A stretch of DNA of 64,000 bases, from positions 124,001-188,000 of the forward strand of contig JAHZHN010000001.1 in assembly GCA_019420275.1 (NCBI GenBank), given 5' to 3'. A program made the translations under genes and the position numbers. Positions 15,557 through 24,964 of this stretch are shown here, piece by piece; position 1 is the stretch's first letter, and every line of letters begins with the position of its first letter. The notes beneath the pieces were generated by a model. The model saw only the letters and a list, made by a program, of their open reading frames with translations, made no database searches and was not told where the DNA came from. This DNA is from Clostridiales bacterium. GTDB lineage: Bacteria > Bacillota > Clostridia > Lachnospirales > Lachnospiraceae.

Positions 15557-18500
15557 TTACCCCTGGCTCCTTCTCTTTGATATTCTCAATTTTTGCCGTT
15601 TCCTTGCTGCTCTTCATATTCATGATCAGCATCTGCAAACGATTCTCAACATTTGCAAAACTAACATCCGGATCATAATCCAGAGGCAGAATCTGAGCAT
15701 CTGGATACATCTCTTTCAAACGTTTTACAACACCTCTTCCTACAACGTGATTCGGCAGACATCCAAATGGCTGCAGAATAACAAATGCTCTGCATCCTTG
15801 TTTCGCATGATGAAGAATCTCTCCTGGAATTAAAACACCTTCTCCTGCGTCAAATGTATGATGTATAATCGGATCACTGTCTTTTACCAGTTCCGGCAGA
15901 CGACAAGCCCGCTCATAAAGAGGATGTCTCTTGGCAATATGATCTGTGAACGCATGCGCTGCATCAAACGCTCTGTTAGCAAAATGATACCATGTTTTTT
16001 GCGTCAGCGGTTTTTTCAGGTCAAACTCACGAATCTGAGAATCTCTGCAAAAGTATGTCTTGCGGATAACGTCTGTCATACGGGCCTCAATGATCTCAAA
16101 TCCATTTTGCTCCAGATATTTCTCAATATCATGATTCGCACCCGGATGGAAATTCAGCAGATACTCTCCTACGATCAACACACCCGGCCGTTTTTTGCTT
16201 CGGTCATATGGAATGCTGTTCATAATATCGATTGCTTTTTCAAATCCTTTTTTTGCTCCACGAAGCCCGTGATCCTGCATTCCATAGATTACCTGATCCA
16301 AAGCCTCATCAAAGGCTTTATCCGCACTTCCCGGATTCAGTTCGTATGGACGTATTTTCCTCAATAATTCTTCCAGTACATCAATCATAGGAAGTCCGAA
16401 TGCTACTTTGACTGAAGACTGCAGATTCATTTTAAATCCCGGATGAAGATTATGAGAATCCTCATCATCATTCGTCAAAATCGGAACATGTGAAAATCCG
16501 GCGTCATCTAAAGCTTTTCGAAGCAGTGCGCCATAATGAGTCAGGCGGCAGTCTCCAATGTACTTTGCCATGCAGACTGCGACCTCAGCGTCATCATATT
16601 CTCCATGGATCAATGGTGCCAAAGCCTCTCCTATGACAATCTGCGCTGGAAAACAGATATCATTATGTACATATTTTTTGCCAAGACGGATTGCTTCGTC
16701 TCTTCCAATTTCCAACGGTACTGTTCGAATTCCCTGACCACTTAATGCAGCCGACATTAGCCTGCAGAAAGCATGGGATGTATTTGGAATCAGAACGATT
16801 TTTTCCTTTTTGTCTTTTTTGGTAAATTTTACTTTGTAAGGATCCGTAAGATCATGGATCACTCGAACCCCTTCATGTTTTTTCCTCATATTTACCGTTT
16901 CAATAAAAGACCTGACACGAATTCTTAACGGTCCTTGGATATCACTTTCATCTAGTTTAAGGATAAGCGGCACCTTTCCTGAGATTTCTTTCATCATTCG
17001 CTGTATCTCATCAGAAAGATAAGCATCATGTCCGCATCCAAAACTTACAATCTGAATATATTCCAAATGATCATTTTTAGCAGCCATAATAGCAGAAGAC
17101 AACATCCGGGCGTGATAGTTGTTTACAATATCTAAACGACTCTTTTTCAAATCAACTTCTTCTACTTCCGGAAGAGAATCTGCTGTAAGAACCGGTATCC
17201 CAAGACTGGTCAGCATCTCCGGCAGATCATGATTGACCAGCGCGTCATTTTGATATGGTCTGGATGCCAGAACGACAGCATATGTTCCATTTTCTTCTGC
17301 CTCTTTCACTACCTTTGCTCCTGCTTCTTTTAACTGAAGCCGAAATGCCTGCTGAGCCTTATCTCCAGCCTTCATAGCTTCTTCTGACTGTTTTGGAGCA
17401 ATTCCAAATGTTTTTTCCATAAAAGCTGCCAGCTGATGATCTCTGTCTTTTGGATCCTGCCAGTGGAACAATGGAGCGTCAAATGGTATCCCCCATTTTC
17501 TCTCCGGATCATCAGAATTACGGATAACGATCGGATAGCCTTTTACGACCGCACACATAGATTCACTGGTCTTTTCCTGATTTTCCGGAACCATTGTTGT
17601 GATCGACGGCATGAAAATACGGTCGACTCCTTTTTCCCTTAGATTCCGGATATGTCCATGTACCAATTTTGCCGGAAAACACACAGTATCAGACGTAACT
17701 GCGGATAATCCATTCTCATAAATCCTGCGGCTGCTTTTATCAGACAGCTTTACCTCAAACCCAAGGCTTTTGAAAAATGTCGTCCAAAACGGCATCGTAT
17801 CCCAAAAGGAAAGTACTCTTGGAATGCCAATTACTGTGTTTTGATCCGGCGCTGCATTTACCGTTGGATAATCCTTGAATAACAGCTTCTCTCTTAACTG
17901 ATATAAGTTCGGAATCCGGTTCTTTTCCTGATTTTTCTTTTTCAGCTGAATCTGAACATCCTTTTCTTTTGCATCTCCAATAATCTCGCCGCGTTCACAA
18001 CGGTTATTGGTAACCCATGATTTTCCATTAGAAAAACGGATGACTGCACGCTTACAATGATTCGTACAAAACGGACAAATCACATTGGCTTCCTGTGTAA
18101 AAGAAAAATCTTTTAATGCTTCCATGCTGATAAAATTGCTTTCTTCTTCCGTCTCCATGGCATGTTCTTTTGCTGTCAAGGCTGCACCAATAGCACCCAT
18201 GATTCCAGGATACGGAGCTCTTACAACTTCTTTTCCAATATAGTTTTCCAATGCTCTCAGCACTGCGTCATTCTGGAAGGTTCCTCCCTGAACAACAATT
18301 TTATCTCCCAAAGATTCTGTACTGGAAATACGAATCACCTTCGTAAATACATTTTCTATGATAGAACGGCAGAGTCCGGCCATAATATCTTTGGATTCCT
18401 TGCCGTTTCTTTGTTCCGTTACGATGCTGCTGTTCATAAATACGGTACAGCGGCTTCCCAGGGCTGCCGGATTTTGTGAATCAAATGCCGCATTGGCAAT

Positions 18501-19961
18501 TTCCGTTACCGGAATATGAAGAGAAGACGCAAAGTTTTCCAGGAAAGATCCGCATCCGGAAGAACATGCCTCGTTTACTACAATATTGGTAATAATTCCA
18601 TGATCCAGCCAAATTGCTTTCATATCCTGTCCTCCGATGTCCAGAATAAATGTCGCATCCGGCACATATTTGCTTGTGGCACGGGCATGAGCCACCGTCT
18701 CTACCATATGGCAGTCAGCACCAAAACCATGATAAAACAGCATCTCTCCATATCCCGTTGTACCTGCTGCTTTGATATTTAGTTTAACTCCCATTCTGCG
18801 GTATTTTTCGTTCATATCCAGAAGTGCTTTCTTCGCAATGTGAAGAGGCTCTCCTTCGTTTGAGGCATAAAATGAATCTACGATATTCTCATCCTCATCA
18901 ATCAATACAAATTTCGTTGTTGTACTTCCTGAATCAATTCCAAGATAAACAGAAACAACATCTCCTGCATGAAATTCTCTTTTCGGAATTTCAGTGCGCG
19001 CATGCCTCTTTAAAAAGGCATCCCTTTCTTCTTTGGACTGGAAGAAAGGTTTTTCTTTGTGATCTTCCTTTTCCTTTTTGCCCATTTCTTTTTCAATTCG
19101 CTGGCACATCTGGCGAATTGACAGTGTCTTTGCTTCCTGCTCAAACATCTGTGGAATAGACAATGCAGTACCATAAGCAATCATAATTTCCGGATGCTGA
19201 GGAAGGATCATATCTTCCTCTGATAAATTCAAGCGTTCTGCAAATACCTTGACCAATGTTGGCTGGAATGTCATAGGTCCGCCTTCAAAAGCAACTGGTT
19301 TTTCAATATCTAATCCCTGAGCAAGACCACCAATCGTCTGTTTTGCAATTGCGTGCAGAGAAGACAATGCAATATCTTCCTTCGCAATTCCCTGATTTAG
19401 AAGCGGCTGGATATCTGTCTTCGCATATACACCGCATCGTCCAGAAATATCATAAACACAGGTTCCCTTACTGGCAAGATCATTAAATTCCTCCACAGGA
19501 ACTCTCAAAAGAGACGCGATTTCATCAATAAAAGCACCAGTTCCTCCGGCACAGCTTCCATTCATTCTCATATCTGCCACAGTCAGATCCCCCGTATTGG
19601 AATCCTTGCGGAAGAAAATCATCTTTGCGTCCTGTCCTCCAAGCTCGATGGCTGTTCTGACGTCAGAATACTGATCTTTTAGGGCAATGGAGTTAGCAAC
19701 TACTTCCTGAATATAAGGAACTCCCAATTCCTCCGCAAGAAGCTTGGCTCCAGAGCCAGTCAGTGCTATCCGTACCAGAGCGTCCGGATATTGTTCCTTA
19801 AATAAATTTAATGCATCATACACACTCTTCTTCTGTGCTGCATGATGCCTCTTATAATCATAATATTGTATCTCATGGGTTTCCTGATCAACTGCGGCAA
19901 TTTTTGTCGTTGTTGATCCTACATCAAGCCCCACAAGAAAGACTTTTCTCATTTTACTCAT
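15474..19961 (-). CDS. 2-hydroxyacyl-CoA dehydratase activase-related giant protein
   Basis: This 1495-residue protein combines two BadF/BadG/HgdC-type ATPase domains with dehydratase-like parts. The first ATPase (about 1-310) has GLDVGSTTTK and NGSCAGGTGAF with a cluster-ligand Cys. The second (about 335-650) has GIDSGSTTTKF and ACSSGCGSF. Then comes a CPFCTNHCKR cysteine cluster and the DUF2229-like CoA-enzyme activase region (about 690-900). Finally there is an HgdB-like C-terminal half with FGCGHDAYLSDEI and QPFGCLPNHVVGRG. Such proteins are common in anaerobes, bind iron-sulfur clusters and ATP, and have an undefined substrate. The ATG at 19961 fits AAAGG best. The last 28 or so residues may be a frameshift artefact. 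Confidence 0.88.
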   Translation of the reverse strand: MSKMRKVFLVGLDVGSTTTKIAAVDQETHEIQYYDYKRHHAAQKKSVYDALNLFKEQYPDALVRIALTGSGAKLLAEELGVPYIQEVVANSIALKDQYSDVRTAIELGGQDAKMIFFRKDSNTGDLTVADMRMNGSCAGGTGAFIDEIASLLRVPVEEFNDLASKGTCVYDISGRCGVYAKTDIQPLLNQGIAKEDIALSSLHAIAKQTIGGLAQGLDIEKPVAFEGGPMTFQPTLVKVFAERLNLSEEDMILPQHPEIMIAYGTALSIPQMFEQEAKTLSIRQMCQRIEKEMGKKEKEDHKEKPFFQSKEERDAFLKRHARTEIPKREFHAGDVVSVYLGIDSGSTTTKFVLIDEDENIVDSFYASNEGEPLHIAKKALLDMNEKYRRMGVKLNIKAAGTTGYGEMLFYHGFGADCHMVETVAHARATSKYVPDATFILDIGGQDMKAIWLDHGIITNIVVNEACSSGCGSFLENFASSLHIPVTEIANAAFDSQNPAALGSRCTVFMNSSIVTEQRNGKESKDIMAGLCRSIIENVFTKVIRISSTESLGDKIVVQGGTFQNDAVLRALENYIGKEVVRAPYPGIMGAIGAALTAKEHAMETEEESNFISMEALKDFSFTQEANVICPFCTNHCKRAVIRFSNGKSWVTNNRCERGEIIGDAKEKDVQIQLKKKNQEKNRIPNLYQLREKLLFKDYPTVNAAPDQNTVIGIPRVLSFWDTMPFWTTFFKSLGFEVKLSDKSSRRIYENGLSAVTSDTVCFPAKLVHGHIRNLREKGVDRIFMPSITTMVPENQEKTSESMCAVVKGYPIVIRNSDDPERKWGIPFDAPLFHWQDPKDRDHQLAAFMEKTFGIAPKQSEEAMKAGDKAQQAFRLQLKEAGAKVVKEAEENGTYAVVLASRPYQNDALVNHDLPEMLTSLGIPVLTADSLPEVEEVDLKKSRLDIVNNYHARMLSSAIMAAKNDHLEYIQIVSFGCGHDAYLSDEIQRMMKEISGKVPLILKLDESDIQGPLRIRVRSFIETVNMRKKHEGVRVIHDLTDPYKVKFTKKDKKEKIVLIPNTSHAFCRLMSAALSGQGIRTVPLEIGRDEAIRLGKKYVHNDICFPAQIVIGEALAPLIHGEYDDAEVAVCMAKYIGDCRLTHYGALLRKALDDAGFSHVPILTNDDEDSHNLHPGFKMNLQSSVKVAFGLPMIDVLEELLRKIRPYELNPGSADKAFDEALDQVIYGMQDHGLRGAKKGFEKAIDIMNSIPYDRSKKRPGVLIVGEYLLNFHPGANHDIEKYLEQNGFEIIEARMTDVIRKTYFCRDSQIREFDLKKPLTQKTWYHFANRAFDAAHAFTDHIAKRHPLYERACRLPELVKDSDPIIHHTFDAGEGVLIPGEILHHAKQGCRAFVILQPFGCLPNHVVGRGVVKRLKEMYPDAQILPLDYDPDVSFANVENRLQMLIMNMKSSKETAKIENIKEKEPGVNGLQGTSRRTHGKYEGTAEKYGTPVFK

Positions 19962-20049
19962 ATTATTCATCACCTTTATCTCATGCTATGAGCTATTATA
20001 ATTAGACATTTTCCGGAAGTCAAGGAATTCATATAAAATTTAAAATTTT

Positions 20050-20096
20050 TATTAAAAATTGAGAAAAGGAGAAAACGTAAGATTTCCTCCTTTTCT
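20050..20096 (-). terminator. Terminator of the copA-csoR operon
   Basis: AGAAAAGGAG (20062-20071) and CTCCTTTTCT (20087-20096) form a 10-bp stem, followed on the minus strand by CAATTTTTAAT. Confidence 0.7.
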
Positions 20097-20129
20097 GATC
20101 CACCATGTTCCTTTTTTCCAACAGTCGGA

Positions 20130-20342
20130 TTAAGAAGCAGAAATAGATACAACTTCGTATCCTGCATCTTGCACGGCCTTCTTTAATACCTCATCACTCA
20201 CTGAATCCGCCGCTTCAATGGATGCCTCTTTTGCTTCCAAATTTACTTCTGCCTTTACGCCGTCTAAAGCATTCAGCGCCTTTGTTACAGCTGCCTGACA
20301 GTGCGGACACATCATTCCTTCAATTTTCATGGTTCTCATCAT
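20130..20342 (-). CDS. Possible internal in-frame product: CopZ-like copper chaperone
   Basis: Inside copA, AAAGGAGG (20348-20355) precedes two in-frame ATGs (20342 and 20339) by 5 and 8 bases. Initiation here would yield a free 70-residue HMA domain with MCPHC, the size and fold of the chaperone CopZ. The linker just upstream is Lys/Glu-rich and predicted to be disordered, so the site lies at a domain border. Whether it is used is unknown. Either a separate copZ became fused to copA and kept its ribosome site, or the gene makes two products. Confidence 0.45.
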   Translation of the reverse strand: MMRTMKIEGMMCPHCQAAVTKALNALDGVKAEVNLEAKEASIEAADSVSDEVLKKAVQDAGYEVVSISAS

Positions 20343-22688
20343 TTTTTCCTCCTTTGATTGTTTCTTCTTTGATGCTTTTTCTATAGCAGATTCCTCCCGT
20401 GTCTCCTTTTCATTTTTTTTCAAGACATGAAAGAATCTCAGCCGCAGCGCATTAGACACTACGAAAAAGCTGCTTAAACTCATAGCTGCCGCTCCAAACA
20501 TTGGACTTAACGTCCAGCCAAGCGTATGATAAAACACTCCGGCTGCCAGCGGAATTCCGCAGGCGTTATAGAAAAATGCCCAAAATAGATTTTCTTTTAT
20601 ATTTTTAATTACGGCTTTGCTTAGTTTGATCGCTGTTACCACATCCAGCAGATCATTTTTCATTAAAACGATATCTGCACTTTCAATTGCCACATCAGTT
20701 CCTGCACCAATAGCGATTCCAACATCAGCTCTTGCAAGAGCCGGTGCATCGTTTAATCCATCGCCAACCATGGCAACTCGTTTTCCTTCCTTCTGGAGTT
20801 TGGATACTTCACGTTCCTTATCCTGAGGCAAAACTTCTGCGATTACCGTATCAATTTTTAACTGTCTCTGAATGGCCTGAGCTGTACGTTTGTTATCACC
20901 GGTCAACATGATTACTTCGATTCCCATCTGTTTCAGTTCATCGATAGCACGCTTGCTGGTCGGTTTTACTGTATCTGCTGCTGCGATCACACCGATCAAT
21001 TCCTTTCCTTTTGCAAACAAAAGCGGTGTTTTCCCTTCTTCTGCCATATGATCAGTCAAAGATTCCCTTCCAGAACAGTCAATTCCATTTTCCTCCATTA
21101 ACTTCTGATTTCCGGCATAATATATAGATCCTCTGATCCTTGCTCGAATTCCTTTCCCTGGAATCGCCTGGAATTCTTCAGTCTCAAGAGGCTGAATTCC
21201 CATCTCTGCTGCCTTATCCATGATTGCCTCAGCCAAAGGATGTTCACTTTTTACTTCCAAAGATGCAGCAATCTCTAAAAAATCTTCCTTATCTAAAAGT
21301 GAAGAATCGATATCAGTTACAACAGGCTTACCTTGCGTAATCGTTCCAGTCTTGTCAAGAACAATACTTTGAATGCTGTGAGTGATTTCCAGTGCTTCAC
21401 CAGATTTAATTAAGATTCCATTCTCAGCTCCTTTTCCGGTTCCTACCATGATTGCGACCGGTGTCGCTAATCCGAGGGCACATGGGCAGGAAATCACCAG
21501 AACACTGATTGCGCAGGACAACGCAAATTCAAAAGCTGCCCCAGATGCAAGCCAGACTATTGCTGTAATCAGAGCGATTGTCATAACAATCGGGACAAAC
21601 ACACCTGCAATCTGATCAGCAATTTTGGCAATCGGTGCCTTGCTGGCACTGGCATCTTCCACCAGACGAATAATCTGGGAAAATGTCGTGTCATCTCCTA
21701 CTTTTGTGGCCTGAGCTTTAATATAACCAGATTTGTTGATCGTTGCTCCAATCACATAATCTCCCGGCTGTTTTTCTACCGGAATACTTTCTCCCGTAAT
21801 AGCGGATTCATCAATGCTTGTTGCCCCTTCCAGGATCATTCCATCTACTGGAATACTTTCTCCTGGTTTTACTACAACCAAATCCCCTTTTACTACCTGC
21901 TCAATCGGGATTTCCATTGTTTTCCCCTGTCGTTCTACAACAGCAGTCTTTGGCGCCATATCCATCAGTTTGGTAATGGCCTCGCTTGTCTTTCCTTTTG
22001 AACGCGCCTCGAGATATTTTCCAACATTGATCAGCGCAAGAATCATAACAGAAGATTCAAAGTAAAGATCATGCATGTATTGATGAACCAGTTCCAGATT
22101 CTGTACCCCCAGACCATAACCCATTCGATAAATAGCAAAAATTCCATAAACCAAAGAGGCGGTAGAACCCACAGCAATTAAAGTATCCATATTGGGAGCC
22201 CTATGGAGCAATGTGGAAAATCCTTTGATGTAATATGCACGGTTAATCACGATGACTGGAATACACAGCAAAAATTGTGTCATGGCAAATCCAACCGCAT
22301 TTTCTGTTCCGACAAGGAACCAGGGAAGCGGAAGTCCCGCCATATGTCCCATAGATACATACATCAATGGAATCAAAAATACAAAAGACCATATCGTCCT
22401 TCGTTTCATCTGTTTCATCTGTTTTTCAATTGGATTTTCTTTTTGTTTTGCTGTCTGTTTTCCAGTACCCAAAGCCCCGCCACTTACACTAGCGCCATAT
22501 CCTGCCTTTTGTACTTCTTCTATAATCTTCCTGCTGGATAATTCCTGCTCATTGTATTCCACCTGCATACTATTAGTCAGCAAATTCACACTGACATCTT
22601 TTACACCATCTAAATGTGATACACATTTTTGGACTCTGGAAGAACACGCGGAACAGGTCATTCCTGTTACATCATATTTTTCTTTCAT
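20130..22688 (-). CDS. copA: Copper-translocating P1B-type ATPase CopA with N- and C-terminal HMA domains
   Basis: This 852-residue copper exporter has an N-terminal HMA domain (residues 5-70) with the GMTCSAC metal site. Eight membrane helices include the ion-binding CPC in ISCPCALGLATP. The phosphorylation site is DKTGTIT, followed by the HP motif SEHPLAEA and hinge GDGLNDAP. A charged linker leads to a second HMA domain at the C-terminus with GMMCPHC. The ATG at 22688 has GAAGG at eight bases; a GTG three codons upstream overlaps that site. It follows csoR by 17 bases, so it is copper-induced. The C-terminal HMA placement is unusual and has its own internal ribosome site. Confidence 0.95.
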   Translation of the reverse strand: MKEKYDVTGMTCSACSSRVQKCVSHLDGVKDVSVNLLTNSMQVEYNEQELSSRKIIEEVQKAGYGASVSGGALGTGKQTAKQKENPIEKQMKQMKRRTIWSFVFLIPLMYVSMGHMAGLPLPWFLVGTENAVGFAMTQFLLCIPVIVINRAYYIKGFSTLLHRAPNMDTLIAVGSTASLVYGIFAIYRMGYGLGVQNLELVHQYMHDLYFESSVMILALINVGKYLEARSKGKTSEAITKLMDMAPKTAVVERQGKTMEIPIEQVVKGDLVVVKPGESIPVDGMILEGATSIDESAITGESIPVEKQPGDYVIGATINKSGYIKAQATKVGDDTTFSQIIRLVEDASASKAPIAKIADQIAGVFVPIVMTIALITAIVWLASGAAFEFALSCAISVLVISCPCALGLATPVAIMVGTGKGAENGILIKSGEALEITHSIQSIVLDKTGTITQGKPVVTDIDSSLLDKEDFLEIAASLEVKSEHPLAEAIMDKAAEMGIQPLETEEFQAIPGKGIRARIRGSIYYAGNQKLMEENGIDCSGRESLTDHMAEEGKTPLLFAKGKELIGVIAAADTVKPTSKRAIDELKQMGIEVIMLTGDNKRTAQAIQRQLKIDTVIAEVLPQDKEREVSKLQKEGKRVAMVGDGLNDAPALARADVGIAIGAGTDVAIESADIVLMKNDLLDVVTAIKLSKAVIKNIKENLFWAFFYNACGIPLAAGVFYHTLGWTLSPMFGAAAMSLSSFFVVSNALRLRFFHVLKKNEKETREESAIEKASKKKQSKEEKMMRTMKIEGMMCPHCQAAVTKALNALDGVKAEVNLEAKEASIEAADSVSDEVLKKAVQDAGYEVVSISAS

Positions 22689-22705
22689 TTTCTGCACCTT
22701 CTTGT

Positions 22706-22969
22706 TTATTTTAGTATTTTTCCCAGCATGGAAACTAACTCGTCAACTTTTTCCTCTCGCTCCTTATCTGTCTTGGCATTTTTCACGCAGCTTTTCAAAT
22801 GCGCCGTGAGAATCTCTTTATTAGCCCGATTTAAAATAGCTTCCGTTGCCATCAGCTGCTGAGCGATCTCTACACAATACCGATCTTCGTCCACCATTCG
22901 GAGAATACCGTCAAGCTGTCCCCTTGCGGTTTTCAAAAGTCTGGTAATCTTTGTTTTGTCTGCCTGCAA
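22706..22969 (-). CDS. csoR: CsoR-family copper-sensing repressor
   Basis: This 87-residue all-helical repressor contains the Cys32-His57-Cys61 Cu(I) ligand set (YCVEI and HLKSC) of true CsoR proteins, distinguishing it from RcnR, FrmR and CstR. It starts at TTG (22969) with AAAGGAG eight bases upstream; no ATG lies nearby in frame. It heads the csoR-copA operon, and a GC-rich CsoR-type operator covers the transcription start. Cu(I) binding should release it and induce the exporter. Confidence 0.93.
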   Translation of the reverse strand: MQADKTKITRLLKTARGQLDGILRMVDEDRYCVEIAQQLMATEAILNRANKEILTAHLKSCVKNAKTDKEREEKVDELVSMLGKILK

Positions 22970-22990
22970 TTTCCTTACTCCTTTCTGTAC

Positions 22991-23047
22991 TACACCCCAG
23001 GGGGGTATCTATGATTTTATACTAGCACAGCTCTTTTTGGGAATCAA
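22991..23047 (-). promoter_or_regulatory. csoR-copA promoter and CsoR operator
   Basis: On the minus strand TTGATT (23042-23047), a 17-base spacer and TAGTAT (23019-23024) form the promoter. The G/C tract TACACCCCAGGGGGGTA (22991-23007) is a near palindrome typical of CsoR sites, and starts 11 bases after the -10 so that it covers the start of transcription. Confidence 0.8.
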
Positions 23048-23070
23048 GCACTTTTCTCTAAAATATTTTC

Positions 23071-23106
23071 TTAATTTAAAAAAGGAAGAACATCCCTGTT
23101 CTTCCT
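23071..23106 (-). terminator. Terminator of the lipoprotein gene
   Basis: AGGAAGAACA and TGTTCTTCCT pair across a TCCC loop; the minus strand continues TTTTTAAATTAA. Confidence 0.85.
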
Positions 23107-23113
23107 CAAATCT

Positions 23114-23758
23114 TTAATCTACAACAATCTTCGATATCACCCATCGATCATCCTTCTGAATCACAGTAGCTTCTGCCTCTCTCTCTTCTGCTTTTTGTCC
23201 ATTGATCAGCTTCTTCATCTCCCCCAAGACAATGCCCATCGTATCTCCCATAACTTTTTTCTCAAAAGCATCTTCTCCGCGCTGCGTATAGACTTTTTCT
23301 AATTCATCTTCATTGTCTTTAACATATTGCTTCAGCTTTTGATTCGCTGCCACCTGTCCTGTCTGAATATCAATGTCACTAATATCCCTGAATTTTATCG
23401 AAATCGGCACAGTATAAGCATTATCCCAGTCTTCTGATTTCTTTGCTTCGCCAACTTCATAAGATTCTACACTTTTCCTGATACAAAAATCAATAAATTC
23501 CTCTGTCTGCTTTTTCGTATCCTCATTCATATTGAGAGATTCAAACTGCTTTTGAAAACCAGCCTTATAATGATCAAAATCAAAGTCATTATCAATATTT
23601 GCCGAACAATATGTTTTTGCTTTATCAAGATCCGCATTCTTTACCGCAGCAAAGTATTGATTTACTGTTTTTCTTGCATCTTCTTCATAAGACTTGCTGC
23701 ATCCTGCCAGGGACATCATAGCACATAAAGTCAGCATCAAAATCAAAAATCTTTTCAT
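23114..23758 (-). CDS. Lipoprotein with NTF2-like/DUF5105-type domain
   Basis: This 214-residue exported lipoprotein has an N-terminal hydrophobic stretch ending in LAGC, a lipobox with the acylated Cys at about residue 20. The mature part begins with an ARKTVNQYFAAVKNADLDKAK segment typical of small NTF2-like or DUF4878/DUF5105 domains and is otherwise helical and charged, ending VIQKDDRWVISKI. GGAG lies seven bases before the second ATG (23758), which is preferred over the ATG at 23761. It is monocistronic, anchored on the outer membrane face, and of unknown role. Confidence 0.75.
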   Translation of the reverse strand: MKRFLILMLTLCAMMSLAGCSKSYEEDARKTVNQYFAAVKNADLDKAKTYCSANIDNDFDFDHYKAGFQKQFESLNMNEDTKKQTEEFIDFCIRKSVESYEVGEAKKSEDWDNAYTVPISIKFRDISDIDIQTGQVAANQKLKQYVKDNEDELEKVYTQRGEDAFEKKVMGDTMGIVLGEMKKLINGQKAEEREAEATVIQKDDRWVISKIVVD

Positions 23759-23978
23759 CATCCATCTCCTTTTTGCTTCACTTCAATCCTACCTTCGCCA
23801 TTATCTCATATTTCAATGGATGATACAATCTTTTTTCACTGAATCCTACTGCTCCTTTATCATATATATCATTTGTTAAAAATATCCGATTTCTGTATCG
23901 TTAAATCAGCAATCAGTGCATATTATTTCTCATAAGCAGAATCCTCTTCATACCAGATCAAAAGGCGACTCCAAATAT

Positions 23979-24007
23979 TTGGTTTTCTTTTTGTAAAATG
24001 CTATAAT
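23979..24007 (+). promoter_or_regulatory. Promoter of the SdpI-like/ArsR pair
   Basis: TTGGTT (23979-23984), a 17-base spacer and TATAAT (24002-24007) lie 31 bases upstream of the SdpI-like start. Confidence 0.65.
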
Positions 24008-24037
24008 AATAAAAAGCAATTATGAAGGAGGGATTGT

Positions 24038-24436
24038 ATGAAATTGAATCCGATTCTCTTTATTACCGTTATGTTAATTCCGCTTACTATGATTGGATTT
24101 GGACTTTATTTTTTAAAAAAAGGTCCACAGACAATCAACCCGATCTTTGGATATCGTACAAACAGATCCATGAAAAATCAGGATACCTGGAGATTTGCCC
24201 ATAAACACTGCGGGCGAACCTGGTTTATGTGGGGAACAATCCTTCTGACTGTTTCTATCATTACGATTCTATACATCAGTATCGCTGAGCATCCTTTGTT
24301 TTCCATCTCTGATGACAATATTCTTATCATTCAAACCCTTGTTCTGATTCTTTCTATTATACCAACGGAAGTGGCTTTAAGAAAAAATTTTGACAAAAAC
24401 GGATGCCGCCGCCATACTGAAAAAAAAGGATGCTGA
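24038..24436 (+). CDS. SdpI/YhfL-like membrane protein
   Basis: This 132-residue protein has an N-terminal membrane helix, the segment NPIFGYRTNRSMKNQDTW characteristic of the SdpI family C-terminal domain, two further membrane helices, and a cysteine-containing basic tail (NGCRRHTEKKGC). SdpI of Bacillus confers immunity to the SDP killing peptide, but most family members in Clostridia have no known function. GGAGGGATTGT precedes the ATG. An ArsR regulator follows 78 bases later, reminiscent of the sdpI-sdpR arrangement in which an ArsR-type repressor controls the immunity gene. Confidence 0.8.
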   Translation: MKLNPILFITVMLIPLTMIGFGLYFLKKGPQTINPIFGYRTNRSMKNQDTWRFAHKHCGRTWFMWGTILLTVSIITILYISIAEHPLFSISDDNILIIQTLVLILSIIPTEVALRKNFDKNGCRRHTEKKGC

Positions 24437-24514
24437 TGCATTTAGGAAATTTCAGTTCCTTTCTGGAAAATTATATGATAAAATATCCTTTAAGGTTAAG
24501 AAAGGAGACATCCT

Positions 24515-24877
24515 ATGACATCAGTACAATTACCACATGATCACGGACAAGATCTCAGAAAAAAATTTGACCATATGCCGGAGACGGAAGATTTTCAGAC
24601 CATATCCGAAATATTTAAACAGTTAAGCGACAGCAGCAGGATTCGCATTTTCTGGCTTTTATGCCACTGCGAAGAATGTGTTACCAACATTTCTGCTCTG
24701 GTTGGCATGAGCAGTCCTGCCGTATCACATCATTTAAAACAATTAAAAGCCAGCGGTCTGATCACAAACCGCAGAGACGGCAAAGAAGTTTATTACAAAG
24801 CATCCGACACAAAACAGACAGATCTTTTGCATCACATGATTGAAAAAATGGTGGAAATCACCTGTCCGGATCAGTAA
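24515..24877 (+). CDS. ArsR/SmtB-family regulator
   Basis: This 120-residue winged-helix repressor has helix-turn-helix VTNISALVGMSSPAVSHHLKQLKASGLI. Potential metal ligands are present: an N-terminal HDHG, CHCEEC in helix 3 where ArsR/CadC proteins bind thiophilic metals, and HH near the C-terminus. SmtB-like zinc or CadC-like cadmium/lead sensing is plausible, but no metal exporter adjoins it. The neighbour is an SdpI-like gene, and in Bacillus the ArsR-family SdpR sits next to sdpI. AAAGGAG lies eight bases before the ATG. Confidence 0.87.
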   Translation: MTSVQLPHDHGQDLRKKFDHMPETEDFQTISEIFKQLSDSSRIRIFWLLCHCEECVTNISALVGMSSPAVSHHLKQLKASGLITNRRDGKEVYYKASDTKQTDLLHHMIEKMVEITCPDQ

Positions 24878-24909
24878 AAGAATTTTTACATAAGACTCTT
24901 ATGGAGGAT

Positions 24910-24949
24910 AAAAAGGAACCAGCACACAAATTGCCGGTTCCTTTCTTTT
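24910..24949. terminator. Bidirectional terminator between arsR and the BceB-type gene
   Basis: AAAGGAACC (24912-24920) and GGTTCCTTT (24936-24944) pair around a 15-base loop, with T-runs on both strands. Confidence 0.85.
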
Positions 24950-24964
24950 TCATCAATGCTCTGG

